DNA from: Desulfobacteraceae bacterium
GTDB taxonomy: Bacteria; Desulfobacterota; Desulfobacteria; Desulfobacterales; Desulfosarcinaceae
Reading direction: 5' to 3'
Length of the DNA: 54,155 nt
Assembly: GCA_024230435.1 (NCBI GenBank)
Contig: JAAERL010000695.1
Span: forward strand, 1-54,155
The translations under genes and the position numbers were made by a program. The notes below the pieces were generated by a model, which made no database searches, was not told the DNA's origin, and was given only the letters and a program-made list of their open reading frames with translations. Of this stretch, positions 36,693-44,649 are shown one piece after another. The stretch's first letter is position 1. Each line of letters begins with the position of its first letter.

Positions 36693-36867
36693 AACCGGTT
36701 TGTGTTAAATAATACACCATCTTGCATGTCTTTTTTCCCGTCTTGTGCGCTATGCCAAAGGTGCGAATACGTTAAGTATGCAAATTTTGGCATGCCTTGA
36801 AGACGAAAAAAAATCGAAGCCCGATATGGTATCTGTTAAGATGATATATTTTTTCCGCCAATCGCCT
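36693..36867 (-). repeat. family A fold-back repeat, copy 4
   Basis: Right terminus intact (ATCGCCT at 36861-36867), left terminus degenerate (AACCGGTTTGTG). It is inverted relative to 50369 and of the same subtype. It sits between flgM and the lipoprotein gene. Confidence 0.9.
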
Positions 36868-36893
36868 AATTTTGATTCTAAGGGCCAGGAAAA

Positions 36894-37394
36894 TTAGAAA
36901 TGGGTACCAACGCCCACACCAAAATGAAAACGCGGCGATTGTTTGCCCTTTGGGCTCCATTTTTGAATTTCCATCAGATCAAACACCGGATACAGGTATT
37001 GCATTTGCCCTATAGGAAGCTTTTGCCCTTCTATTAGACGGCCTGCTGCTGTAATTAAAACACCCTTGGCAAAAATAACCGGATCGAGAAATTCCTTGCT
37101 TTGCAGAATAAAACGGCCCTCGGATTGATCACTATCCCGGGGGCGCTCGTTGCTGTCAAGGGGCAAATGCAGGATCACTAACCGGGTACCTGTGTCATCG
37201 GTTTCATGACCTATTATTTTTCCGCCTAATATTGTGACTTCGCCCCGGTATTGCTCGGGATTTTGCTGTATGGGTCTAAATGGCCCATAATACGTTACCT
37301 GCGCTCTTGTTTGTTTGGAAATAGGACCTGCACATCCTGTAATGTGCAACAAAAAACTGAATAATATCAATAAAAAAATCGAACGTTTTCTCAT
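36894..37394 (-). CDS. Slp-family outer-membrane lipoprotein
   Basis: 166 residues from the ATG at 37394, which places a signal peptide MRKRSIFLLILFSF and lipobox LHITGC at the N-terminus; the longer frame upstream would bury it. The mature part starts after the Cys with YYGPFRPIQQNPEQYRGEV and the GG-rich turn TILGGKIIG, typical of Slp (starvation-inducible lipoprotein) proteins. It should be anchored in the outer membrane. Its paralogue is the next gene on the same strand, 22 bases upstream, so they form a pair. Confidence 0.8.
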   Translation of the reverse strand: MRKRSIFLLILFSFLLHITGCAGPISKQTRAQVTYYGPFRPIQQNPEQYRGEVTILGGKIIGHETDDTGTRLVILHLPLDSNERPRDSDQSEGRFILQSKEFLDPVIFAKGVLITAAGRLIEGQKLPIGQMQYLYPVFDLMEIQKWSPKGKQSPRFHFGVGVGTHF

Positions 37395-37416
37395 GGGTAT
37401 CCTGTGTTTTAGGCCG

Positions 37417-37935
37417 CTAACGGCAATAATAAGAATGGTGGACCCACCACGGATGAGGGCGCCAAAACGGGTCGCAGCATTGTTGGTAAACAACCGGTTT
37501 TTCAACAGGCCACAAACGCAAATCCATCACCTCAACGATGATATACGGATAATGCACCTTTCTGAGTTCTGTTGTCGAACTTCCAAGCAATTTTCCCTTT
37601 ACAGTAAATTTGCGTCCCTTGGTATATACTTCAGGGTCCGCAAATCCCGGATAAATCACGACAAGGCGCCCTTGAGACAGGTCTTTCTTTTTCGGTTTAT
37701 TTCCTGTTCCCAGTGGCGCCTGCAAGGCTATCAATTCGGTTTGGTTTTTTTTATTTTCCACTGAAAGCACATATCCGCCCAAAACGACGGACCGTCCCTG
37801 ATAAATGTTTGCCTGGGCGACAATTTGTTTAAACGGCATCTTTAGAAAATTATCTGAATCGGACTTAGGCATGGTTGAACAGGCTGTCAACAAAGCGAAA
37901 AAAATTAAAATGCCTGTACATTTGAATTGGTTCAT
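37417..37935 (-). CDS. Slp-family outer-membrane lipoprotein (paralogue)
   Basis: 172 residues. Signal peptide and lipobox LLTAC at residues about 15-19, then the Slp pattern FKQIVAQANIYQGRSVVLGG YVLS. The C-terminal part ends in a Trp/His/Cys-rich tail (QQCCDPFWRPHPWWVHHSYY) that the paralogue lacks. It is probably cotranscribed with the neighbour at 36894 and lies after the histidine kinase gene. The ATG at 37935 has a weak RBS. Confidence 0.8.
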   Translation of the reverse strand: MNQFKCTGILIFFALLTACSTMPKSDSDNFLKMPFKQIVAQANIYQGRSVVLGGYVLSVENKKNQTELIALQAPLGTGNKPKKKDLSQGRLVVIYPGFADPEVYTKGRKFTVKGKLLGSSTTELRKVHYPYIIVEVMDLRLWPVEKPVVYQQCCDPFWRPHPWWVHHSYYCR

Positions 37936-37993
37936 CTTGGCTATCTTTTTTGTCCGTTGTGTCCGTGTGAAAAGCTTGCGCTTTTTTCCGGTT

Positions 37994-39076
37994 TCAAGCG
38001 TATGCTATTTTTTTCAAAGGTAAAAAAACGTTCGTAAAAATCAGCCGGTCCACCAATTCGGCTGTAGCCGTCCCATTTTGAGCTTCGGCCAACTGTTTTA
38101 CAATTGCCAATCCTATCCCTGCTCCACGGTGGTCACATTGCCGCAAATTTTTACCGCGATAAAAACTTTCAAAAACAAAGGGCATATCTTCATCGGTAAG
38201 TTTCGATGCTATGTTGCAAAATGTTACCTTAGCCTTACCTTTTTCGGCAGTAATCCGGATATCTACCTCTGTTTGTTCAGGTGCAAAAATGACGGCATTT
38301 GATAAAAGATTGCGAAAAATCCGTGCCAACGCCCGTTGTTCCGCAAAAGCAAAAATATCTCCTTTAGGCGTATCTACCCTTATAATAATATCTTTTTCCC
38401 AGAATAAAGGGATAAAGTCTTTGAGAGCATCATTGACGGCTTGCTGCAAATCCAATTCCGTGAGTTCAAGGTTACCCCTGACTGCTTCAGCACTGGCTAA
38501 CTGAAAAACATCTTCGACCAGTTCCGAAAGGCGTACGGTTTCATTTTTCAATGATGATAAGGTTTTTAAAGCTGCGGGAGCAATATTGCCATTGAGAATT
38601 TCCAAACATCCGTGAATACCGTTCAGCGGGATTCGCATTTCATGGATGGCATCCAACATCAAATTCTTGTGCATACTCTCAAAATTGTTCAATCCCTGGG
38701 TCATTTGATTAAAGGATCGCGCCAGATCGCCGACCTCGTCATTGGTTAATTCCGGTACCCTGCCCGTAAAATTGCCCTCGGCGATTTCCCCGCTAATCCG
38801 GATCATGCACTTTATCGGCGTCAAAACCAATTTCATTATAAAATAACTCAAAGCGACAGTTACAGCCAACGCCCCGAAAAAAGCACATAATAAATAGCCG
38901 TGCAGTTTTTTCTCGTACATCTCAAGAGCTACATCCGCAGAGATACTATATTTTCCAACAACAGTCTTAACGTATCCACTAACCAGGGTATCAATGGAAA
39001 ACCATATAAAAACGATTATAAAGGCGGCCGTCACTAAGGTTACGGATAGCAATTTAATAATCAGAAAACGATTCAC
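37994..39076 (-). CDS. HAMP-type sensor histidine kinase
   Basis: 360 residues from a GTG start with AGGTAAGG just upstream. Two membrane segments (about 8-29 and 62-82) enclose a short periplasmic loop of only about 30 residues, so sensing is probably through the membrane or a partner. HAMP about 85-135, phospho-acceptor box LDAIHEMRIPLNGIHG (His; IPL where TPL is usual), HATPase_c about 240-355 (RIFRNLLSNAVIFAPEQ, FVFESFYRG, GAGIGLAIVKQLAE). No response regulator is adjacent, so it appears orphaned here. It may control the lipoprotein pair next to it (inference). Confidence 0.85.
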   Translation of the reverse strand: MNRFLIIKLLSVTLVTAAFIIVFIWFSIDTLVSGYVKTVVGKYSISADVALEMYEKKLHGYLLCAFFGALAVTVALSYFIMKLVLTPIKCMIRISGEIAEGNFTGRVPELTNDEVGDLARSFNQMTQGLNNFESMHKNLMLDAIHEMRIPLNGIHGCLEILNGNIAPAALKTLSSLKNETVRLSELVEDVFQLASAEAVRGNLELTELDLQQAVNDALKDFIPLFWEKDIIIRVDTPKGDIFAFAEQRALARIFRNLLSNAVIFAPEQTEVDIRITAEKGKAKVTFCNIASKLTDEDMPFVFESFYRGKNLRQCDHRGAGIGLAIVKQLAEAQNGTATAELVDRLIFTNVFLPLKKIAYA

Positions 39077-39241
39077 CCTTACCTCTCTGATTAAGACATT
39101 AATAACATAGGGCTAAAACTATGCATATCAGCTTGCGGCAAAGTAGGCAATTAAATCAAAGAGCATAAGGGTCTTGAAAGATGCTAACAAAAATCGTTTT
39201 AACAGAACCATCTTCGCAGGACATCATCAGGGGTGCGAAAG

Positions 39242-39370
39242 TGTGGATACTTTGTTTGTATTTTTGGGGACCCAAATGTATCAAATAGTCAGATCGCCAA
39301 AGAATTGGAAATAGATCGCAGCGATGTTCAACAGATGACGACGCAAATGCTCCAAAAAGTAGTAAAATAA
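39242..39370 (+). mobile_element. fragment of an IS1595/ISXO2-type transposase
   Basis: A plus-strand frame ending in TAA at 39368-39370 encodes PNVSNSQIAKELEIDRSDVQ followed by QMTTQMLQKVVK. This resembles the helix-turn-helix segment near the N-terminus of IS1595 transposases (NVSN.QIA.EL...VQ.MT..LR.G). It is not preceded by the zinc-ribbon part in frame nor followed by a DDE domain, so only a remnant is left. The rest of the region 39077-39562 holds a G-run (39402-39417) and a terminator. Confidence 0.45.
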
Positions 39371-39472
39371 AATCCTAAAACACAGCATGAGCTTTTTTTT
39401 GGGGGGAGGGGGGGGATTGTACCCTGAAACTTCCAAAATATGGCAAAGCAAAAAAAGAAAAATGAATACAAT

Positions 39473-39502
39473 AGAGACTCCGGAATTTATGCCGGAGTCT
39501 CT
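39473..39502 (-). terminator. terminator hairpin of the phasin gene
   Basis: Perfect 11-bp stem AGAGACTCCGG / CCGGAGTCTCT with an 8-nt loop, 60 bases after the phasin stop codon on the minus strand; the following bases are T-rich but not a pure T-run. Confidence 0.6.
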
Positions 39503-39562
39503 ACAATGTTTCATTTTTATTGAAACATTCGGATTTCAAAAACTTCAGATGAGATTGTTTTC

Positions 39563-40129
39563 TTATCCGGATGAAGCTGATCCGGATGATTTAGATCCAG
39601 CTGCTTCCGCTCTAAGTGTTTTGCTTCCCCAGGTTTTAACTGCACTGTCTAAACCGCTACATAATTGAAGCGTATTGATAAAATTATCCTTCATTTTTGA
39701 ATTCATATCCGAAATTACGTGCAATATCAGGATGACAACATCCTCTGCATTTCTTGCTTTGGCCATCCCGCTAATTATAGTGGAATCAGAATCCCATATA
39801 ATATTAATCCAGTCTTGCTGAGTTTTAAATAACCGGGTAGCGGCATCATTGCTAAGGCCGTTAAATTCTTTAAAAGAAGCGGCTGAAGCTTGAAAATTCA
39901 TCATTTTTGTAACCGTTTTCATTACATTGTTAAATACAGTTTCATTGGTTTTATTGACTTCTTGTGATGAATTAACAACTGTTTGCCACATTTTGGCGGC
40001 ATTGCTAAAGTCCCAGTATTTTCCTACTGTGTTTCCAAGCTCTGTTACATTTTTCAAATATGCCTGATTAAACTGATCCGTGTTTTTTTTAACTGCTTTT
40101 TCCCACTGGTCTATAAGCTTATCATTCAT
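39563..40129 (-). CDS. phasin-like PHA-granule protein
   Basis: 188 residues, mainly amphipathic helix (for example NTDQFNQAYLKNVTELGNTV; KTNETVFNNVMKTVTKMMNF) with a Ser/Gly/Ala-rich tail (AAGSKSSGSASSG), as phasins have. No signal peptide. Phasins coat polyhydroxyalkanoate granules in the cytoplasm. The neighbour upstream is a PHB-depolymerase-family protein, which supports the call. AGAGGA lies before the ATG at 40129. Sequence identity of phasins is low, so the call depends partly on context. Confidence 0.65.
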   Translation of the reverse strand: MNDKLIDQWEKAVKKNTDQFNQAYLKNVTELGNTVGKYWDFSNAAKMWQTVVNSSQEVNKTNETVFNNVMKTVTKMMNFQASAASFKEFNGLSNDAATRLFKTQQDWINIIWDSDSTIISGMAKARNAEDVVILILHVISDMNSKMKDNFINTLQLCSGLDSAVKTWGSKTLRAEAAGSKSSGSASSG

Positions 40130-40196
40130 AACATCCTCTTTAAATTATGGGGTTATTGGATTGAGATGGCTGATACTGCTCTAAATTCATTGCTCA

Positions 40197-41261
40197 TTAT
40201 TTGGTCCCCAAGCGCTGGAGCATGTTCATAACAGCCGCCATCTGAACGCCACTCTTTTTGTGAAAATCAGGATTTTGCGGATCTTTTGCGGAATAACCCC
40301 ACCAGTCCCAGCACCCATCCGGATTGGGAGGATTTAAATTGGAAATTTTTACTTGTGGATACAGAACAACAATATCATTAGAATCCGCCAATTCATTGTA
40401 TCCGAGAGTTTTAAAGTATTTATCGCCGATTACGGTTACCCCCTGGAGGCAGCCGTGAAAGACAAGATGCGTTTTGCAGCTTTTTTTGGTGCACGAATCA
40501 GGCACATACAGGTATCCGTACTCATTCATTGATGACCGGTTGAAATCATCCTTTGATTTGAAAAATTCCGTCTGATCGAATTGTACGAACTCGCCGCTTA
40601 ATTTTTTTACCGGAGGATTCAAATCTTTGTAAATATGCCCCAAAATGTCATAAGACTGGATAAAATCACAGTCATTAATATATGGCGAACCGGTTTTAGG
40701 ACATTCACTATAGTCACTATTGTCGGTGATCATTGCATGACCGGCAAAGATATTTTTCTCGAACTTTATATTATCTTTCTTCAGGCCTGCTAATTCATAA
40801 AATTTTTCAGTCTGGTCGACAACCAATGAGTATACGGTTTTATCATTTGCACCAGTAAATACGTAAAGTTTATCATCCTTTAAATTACTTAACTTATCAA
40901 TCCATCCTTTTTTTTGAAATTGTTTTGCCTTTTTATAAAGAATAGAGCTATCCGGGCCCATTTTCCCGATGGGCTTCATGCATGTTGAAAGAGCGTTTTC
41001 CATAAATGAATTGTCCTCGTAATTGCCAGAACAAAAATAAGGTCCTCCCGCAACTACTCCGGCGCCAACCATCATGTTTGAATAAGCAACATGAAATTGA
41101 ACGGTCATAAAAGCTCCGGATGAAAGCCCTGATACGGATGTCTTTGAAAGGTCAACGCCATATCCTGGCAGCTTATTTGGTTTGGCGGATGCTCCTGAGC
41201 ATAGTGCAATGGAAAAAAACGCTATAACCGTAATCACAAAAATTTTTTTAGATATATCCAT
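40197..41261 (-). CDS. secreted PHB depolymerase-family esterase
   Basis: 354 residues with a signal peptide (hydrophobic run about 7-23, ending SGASA). Alpha/beta-hydrolase marks: nucleophile Ser in SVSGLSSGAFMTVQFHVAYS (about 47), probable Asp in LYVFTGANDKTVY (about 137) and His in FAGHAMITD (about 176); the C-terminal part has CKTHLVFHGCLQGV and PDGCWDWWGYS, conserved in extracellular PHB depolymerases of the Penicillium PhaZ type. It would hydrolyse poly(3-hydroxybutyrate) or oligomers outside the cytoplasm. AAGGAGG precedes the ATG. It is followed by phasin, but no PHA synthase is present. Confidence 0.8.
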   Translation of the reverse strand: MDISKKIFVITVIAFFSIALCSGASAKPNKLPGYGVDLSKTSVSGLSSGAFMTVQFHVAYSNMMVGAGVVAGGPYFCSGNYEDNSFMENALSTCMKPIGKMGPDSSILYKKAKQFQKKGWIDKLSNLKDDKLYVFTGANDKTVYSLVVDQTEKFYELAGLKKDNIKFEKNIFAGHAMITDNSDYSECPKTGSPYINDCDFIQSYDILGHIYKDLNPPVKKLSGEFVQFDQTEFFKSKDDFNRSSMNEYGYLYVPDSCTKKSCKTHLVFHGCLQGVTVIGDKYFKTLGYNELADSNDIVVLYPQVKISNLNPPNPDGCWDWWGYSAKDPQNPDFHKKSGVQMAAVMNMLQRLGTK

Positions 41262-41741
41262 ATTGCCTCCTTTGGTAAGTTTAATTTAATCATTTATCCA
41301 TATTTCCAGAAATATAAATTAAAATTAAACAGATAAACTTAAGAGCAATAGATTTTCGGATCAATGAAAGAAAGAGAAGAATTCAACCCCTCTTTTATTC
41401 AATTCATTTGTAGTGGGAAAAGAATTTCAATAGTGATGTTGGTGATTTTCAATGTGATGCGATAGAATTGAATAACAAATACACAAACAAATCAGAATTT
41501 GTCAAGCAAAAGAATGAGAACATAAATAATATTTATTTGTTATGCAATCGATGAGCATAAAAGCCGCTTTTACCTTAAAAAGCATTGCCTATCCGGGAAT
41601 CAGCCAATGTGCGAAACACAGAAGCCGACTCAACCTTGAAACGTGGCAGCCGGTAGAAAAGATGGTAGAAAATGGCGGTTTTAACCTGCCATTTATCCGC
41701 ATATTTATTAACATTGCCATTTGGCCTTTTGTGTTAAAATT
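41262..41741. other. intergenic region, nothing assignable
   Basis: AT-rich leader of the depolymerase gene on one side; an 82-codon plus-strand frame at 41542 has no RBS and no family resemblance. Confidence 0.4.
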
Positions 41742-41933
41742 ATGTTCAGGCAGCATGAAAACAGAAAAAAAACAAAGAGGTTTACCATAAAAGATTCGGA
41801 TAAAATACAAGATTACGTTGAAACCGGTAAAGACAAAGAGCCCGGGCACGCAGATACCAGCGGCAAAAATTTTGAATGTGAAAACAAGGATGAAAATTTA
41901 GGGCGTGACCCGGGTATTGATGTGCCCGGATAA
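41742..41933 (+). CDS. small hydrophilic hypothetical protein
   Basis: 63 residues from the ATG at 41742, very rich in Lys, Asp and Glu, without hydrophobic segment or known motif (KDSDKIQDYVETGKDKEPGH). A clean terminator follows 46 bases after the stop codon, which argues for a plus-strand transcript here, but there is no clear RBS. It may be a stress-type disordered protein or a chance frame. Confidence 0.35.
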   Translation: MFRQHENRKKTKRFTIKDSDKIQDYVETGKDKEPGHADTSGKNFECENKDENLGRDPGIDVPG

Positions 41934-41979
41934 TCCCTGGAGTTAAATCGCCAGAGTAACCTCTCAGACCTGAATATAC

Positions 41980-42009
41980 GGGCGGATGAAAATTATCCGC
42001 CCTTTTTTT
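41980..42009 (+). terminator. rho-independent terminator
   Basis: GGGCGGAT (41980-41987) pairs with ATCCGCCC (41995-42002), 7-nt loop, then TTTTTTT (42003-42009). It could serve both the small plus-strand gene and, less well, the thiD transcript arriving from the other side. Confidence 0.8.
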
Positions 42010-42010
42010 A

Positions 42011-42036
42011 AGGCGATTGGCGCAAAACAATAGCCT
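42011..42036 (+). repeat. family A terminus fragment
   Basis: AGGCGATTGGCGCAAAACAA matches the left end of family A (compare 24531 and 50369), but the rest is absent. A solo end left after deletion is the simplest reading. Confidence 0.6.
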
Positions 42037-42053
42037 TATTTCCAAAACAGGCT

Positions 42054-42878
42054 CTAAGAGCAGACCCGCCCTCTGTAAATATAGTAGTGGTTTGTGGGAC
42101 CCTGTCCTTTACCGATATTCAGGGAGTTGGAGATAGCGCCGCTAATATATTGCTTTGCCTGCTTAACTGCCTGTGGAAAAGAAAAGTCCTTTGCAAGAAA
42201 AGCGGTAATGGCGGATGAAAAGGTACATCCGGTGCCATGGGTATTCAATGTTGAAATTCGCGGATAATTCAGCTCTTCGAAAGTTTCTCCATCATATACA
42301 ACATCAATGGCCTGGCTTCCGCCGAGATGGCCGCCTTTGACAACTACGTTGGCGACTCCCATATCGTGGATTCGCCTGGCGGCGTCTTTCATATCTTCCA
42401 CAGTAATAATTTTTTGTTCCTGTAGTACTTCCACTTCGTAGATATTCGGAGTAACCACACTGGCCAACGGGAACAATAAGTCAACCAAGGCTTGACGGGC
42501 TTCCGGTTTCAAAAGACGATACCCGCTTTTGGAAACCATCACCGGATCGAGCACGACGTTCGCTGGTTCGGCTTTTTTCAGGGCTTCGCAAATGGCCTCG
42601 GCTATAGTCTTGCTCGACACCATACCGATTTTCACAGCATGAATGACGCTGTCTTCAAACAGGCAGGCAATCTGGTCATGCACAATTTGAGCATCGATCT
42701 CCTGAACAGCATAGACCTTTTGAGTATTTTGAACGGTCACAGCGGTAACCGCGCTCATTGCATAAACTCCCAGGGCCTGAAACGTTTTTATATCCGCTTG
42801 AATGCCAGCCCCGCCGGAACTGTCCGAACCTGCGATAGTCAAGGCGATGGGCGGCGTATGTTTTAAATTATTCATCAT
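42054..42878 (-). CDS. thiD: hydroxymethylpyrimidine/phosphomethylpyrimidine kinase
   Basis: 274 residues from the ATG at 42878 (a weak GGTGA upstream); a start at 42899 is also possible. It phosphorylates HMP and HMP-phosphate for thiamine synthesis. Marks: ALTIAGSDSSGGAGIQADIK (about 9-28), VVLDPVMVSKSG, VTPNIYEVE, and the anion hole NTHGTGCTFSSAITAFLA (about 218). The start overlaps the end of the DUF2007-like gene by about 10 bases. thiE is in the same gene cluster upstream. No TPP riboswitch was recognised in front of either. Confidence 0.93.
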   Translation of the reverse strand: MMNNLKHTPPIALTIAGSDSSGGAGIQADIKTFQALGVYAMSAVTAVTVQNTQKVYAVQEIDAQIVHDQIACLFEDSVIHAVKIGMVSSKTIAEAICEALKKAEPANVVLDPVMVSKSGYRLLKPEARQALVDLLFPLASVVTPNIYEVEVLQEQKIITVEDMKDAARRIHDMGVANVVVKGGHLGGSQAIDVVYDGETFEELNYPRISTLNTHGTGCTFSSAITAFLAKDFSFPQAVKQAKQYISGAISNSLNIGKGQGPTNHYYIYRGRVCS

Positions 42879-43242
42879 TTTCACCGTTGTTTTTTTCATT
42901 ATTTTCTTCTGTTCTAGCACTGGTTTCCGTGTAGGAAAAATTCAGGTCGCTGATAAGCTCCCTTACATTTTCCGCATCTTGCTTGGCCACCATTAGTTTG
43001 GCGGCATCTCCCATGGGCCTGAGAACCAGGTGCTCACCCTGGAAATAGTAGGTTATATTTTCCGCGTCCAGGATGCTTTTTATGATGGCAATATCCGCGG
43101 GATTATATGTGCGCATGATTTCTTCATAGTCAACGAATTGCGTGTCCGGATCCTCGGGCAAAGAAGCAACCAGGGATTCACCGCAATCCGAACAGGTTGA
43201 AAAGCCATCACGGTATTCGGTTTTGCATTGGGGACAAAACAT
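42868..43242 (-). CDS. zinc-ribbon protein with DUF2007-like domain
   Basis: 124 residues from the ATG at 43242, chosen because AAGGAGG (43248-43254) is 5 bases upstream; the longer frame from 43266 has none. The N-terminus is a zinc ribbon: MFCPQCKTEYRDGFSTCSDC (two CxxC). Residues about 40-105 match the DUF2007 fold (putative signal-transducing protein: IAIIKSILDAENITYYFQGE). The C-terminus is Glu/Asn-rich and disordered. Role unknown. Cotranscribed with thiD, whose start it overlaps. Confidence 0.75.
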   Translation of the reverse strand: MFCPQCKTEYRDGFSTCSDCGESLVASLPEDPDTQFVDYEEIMRTYNPADIAIIKSILDAENITYYFQGEHLVLRPMGDAAKLMVAKQDAENVRELISDLNFSYTETSARTEENNEKNNGENDE

Positions 43243-43263
43243 TGGGGCCTCCTTATTTACTGC

Positions 43264-43412
43264 CATCGGCGAAATGGCGAATTTGACCGGTATCTTCGTT
43301 TCGTGCGAAAAATTTTATCCTCGCAATATCAAGTCCTGGGCATATTAATCAGATGCCTGTGGTAAAATTTTTCTCACGCCCCGGTCTATAACAAATTTTA
43401 CTGTTTCGCCGG
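43264..43412 (+). repeat. family B fold-back repeat, copy 2
   Basis: Same sequence as 22589-22730 in the opposite orientation, with scattered changes. It lies between thiE and the DUF2007-like gene, 18 bases from the thiE stop codon. Confidence 0.85.
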
Positions 43413-43430
43413 CAGGCACTATTTTTAAAG

Positions 43431-44075
43431 TTATTTTCCGTAACAAACATCGGCCAATTCCCGCGCCGCCTTTGCCGGATCATCAGAGCGTGTAATCGCG
43501 CTGATAACAGCAACACCCGCAGCTCCCCAGGCAAAACAATCTGCGGCATTCGAGGCGCAAATTCCGCCAATGGCCACGACCGGTAAAGATGCCTGCCCGG
43601 CAACTTCTTTTAATCCTTCCAATGACCGGACGGGTTTTGCATCTGATTTGGTCAGGGTTTTGAAAACGGGACCCGATCCGAGATAATTACAGCCATAAGT
43701 ATCGGATTGATTCAGCTCTTGCGGCGTGGATACTGACAAGCCGATGATAGCCTGCGGTCCAAGGATCTGGCGAGCCAGACCGGGTGAATCGTCTTGTTGG
43801 CCCAAGTGTACCCCGTCAGCACCTGTGGCCTTTGCCAGAAGAACATTATCATTGATCATAAACGGGACATTATATGATTGGCAAAGGTTGCGAATTTGAA
43901 TCACTTCCTGGTAAAAAGGCAACCCAAAGCGTTTGTTGCGGTACTGCACCATCGTGGCCCCGGCTTCTAATACAATTCGAACCTGTTTTACCGGTGTAAG
44001 ATTTGCGGCGTCTTCATCCGTAATAAAATAAAAACGTAAAACGTTGTCTATTCGGGTCATTGCCCCACTGCTCAT
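43431..44075 (-). CDS. thiE: thiamine-phosphate synthase
   Basis: 214 residues from the ATG at 44075, which overlaps the TGA of the HD-domain gene (ATGA). It joins HMP-diphosphate and thiazole phosphate. Marks: LRFYFITD (about 13), GATMVQYRNKR (substrate-binding QYRNK), FMINDNVLLAKATGADGVHL (conserved DNV and GVHLGQ), IIGLSV, YLGSGPVFKTLTK and VAIGGICASNA. All conserved. No riboswitch seen. The longer frame to 44111 would run deeply into the preceding gene and is less likely. Confidence 0.92.
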   Translation of the reverse strand: MSSGAMTRIDNVLRFYFITDEDAANLTPVKQVRIVLEAGATMVQYRNKRFGLPFYQEVIQIRNLCQSYNVPFMINDNVLLAKATGADGVHLGQQDDSPGLARQILGPQAIIGLSVSTPQELNQSDTYGCNYLGSGPVFKTLTKSDAKPVRSLEGLKEVAGQASLPVVAIGGICASNAADCFAWGAAGVAVISAITRSDDPAKAARELADVCYGK

Positions 44076-44614
44076 ATGTTGAATCTTTCGTGCCAACTTA
44101 AAAACCGGCAAACCTTGTCCCGGCCAAACGGGATCAATTCAGCAACAATGGTTTTTATGGACAATTGCTTGGTACCGGAGGATTTTGAATAAAATTTATC
44201 AGCATAACAAATGATTTGCTCTTCTATCGAAACCGGTTGCATATCCCTTAAGGGCAGGGCAAGTTTTTGTTCTCGTATATCCAAAGCTGTCAGTCCGGCC
44301 CCGATATGGCGTTCACATACTTTGGCATGACGCTTGAGCCCAAAACCTTCCAGAATTTCACTGCCGATAATCCCATGGCAAATGTAAGGCAAAGAGCCCC
44401 GGCAATGAATCCCGGGCGCTGTTGTTTTATAGATGCCTAAATCATGCAGCATGGCCGCCTCTGCGATAAACTGTGTATCCGGTCTTAATTCCGGAACGCT
44501 TCCGGCCACGGCTAAAGCCTTGTCCCTTACCAGGCGGCTGTGACTGAGCAAAGCGCTGGCAAGGGCAGTTTTGGGTTTGTAATACAAATGAATGATTTTC
44601 AGGGGATCAACCAT
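44072..44614 (-). CDS. HD-domain hydrolase
   Basis: 180 residues. HD metal motif: SHSRLVRDKALAVAG (first His), EAAMLHDLGIYKT (His-Asp), later HGIIGSEIL and CERHIGAGL (further His). This is a compact HD phosphohydrolase of the YfbR/uncharacterised HDIG type; substrate unknown, probably a nucleotide. It overlaps the thiE start by 4 bases and follows prfB by 35, so it seems part of one transcript. No clear RBS before the ATG at 44614. Confidence 0.82.
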   Translation of the reverse strand: MVDPLKIIHLYYKPKTALASALLSHSRLVRDKALAVAGSVPELRPDTQFIAEAAMLHDLGIYKTTAPGIHCRGSLPYICHGIIGSEILEGFGLKRHAKVCERHIGAGLTALDIREQKLALPLRDMQPVSIEEQIICYADKFYSKSSGTKQLSIKTIVAELIPFGRDKVCRFLSWHERFNI

Positions 44615-44649
44615 ATGAAATTCAGTTTTACACTCACCGGCTGTGCGGG

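Noticed and set aside
41542-41790. 82-codon plus-strand frame
   Set aside because: No RBS and no family resemblance; the overlapping frame ending at 41933, followed by a terminator, is the better (still weak) candidate.
43242-44200. TPP riboswitch expected near thiE and thiD
   Set aside because: I looked for the conserved CUGAGA and ACCUG-like blocks upstream of both genes and did not find a convincing pair; the genes sit within a longer transcript.
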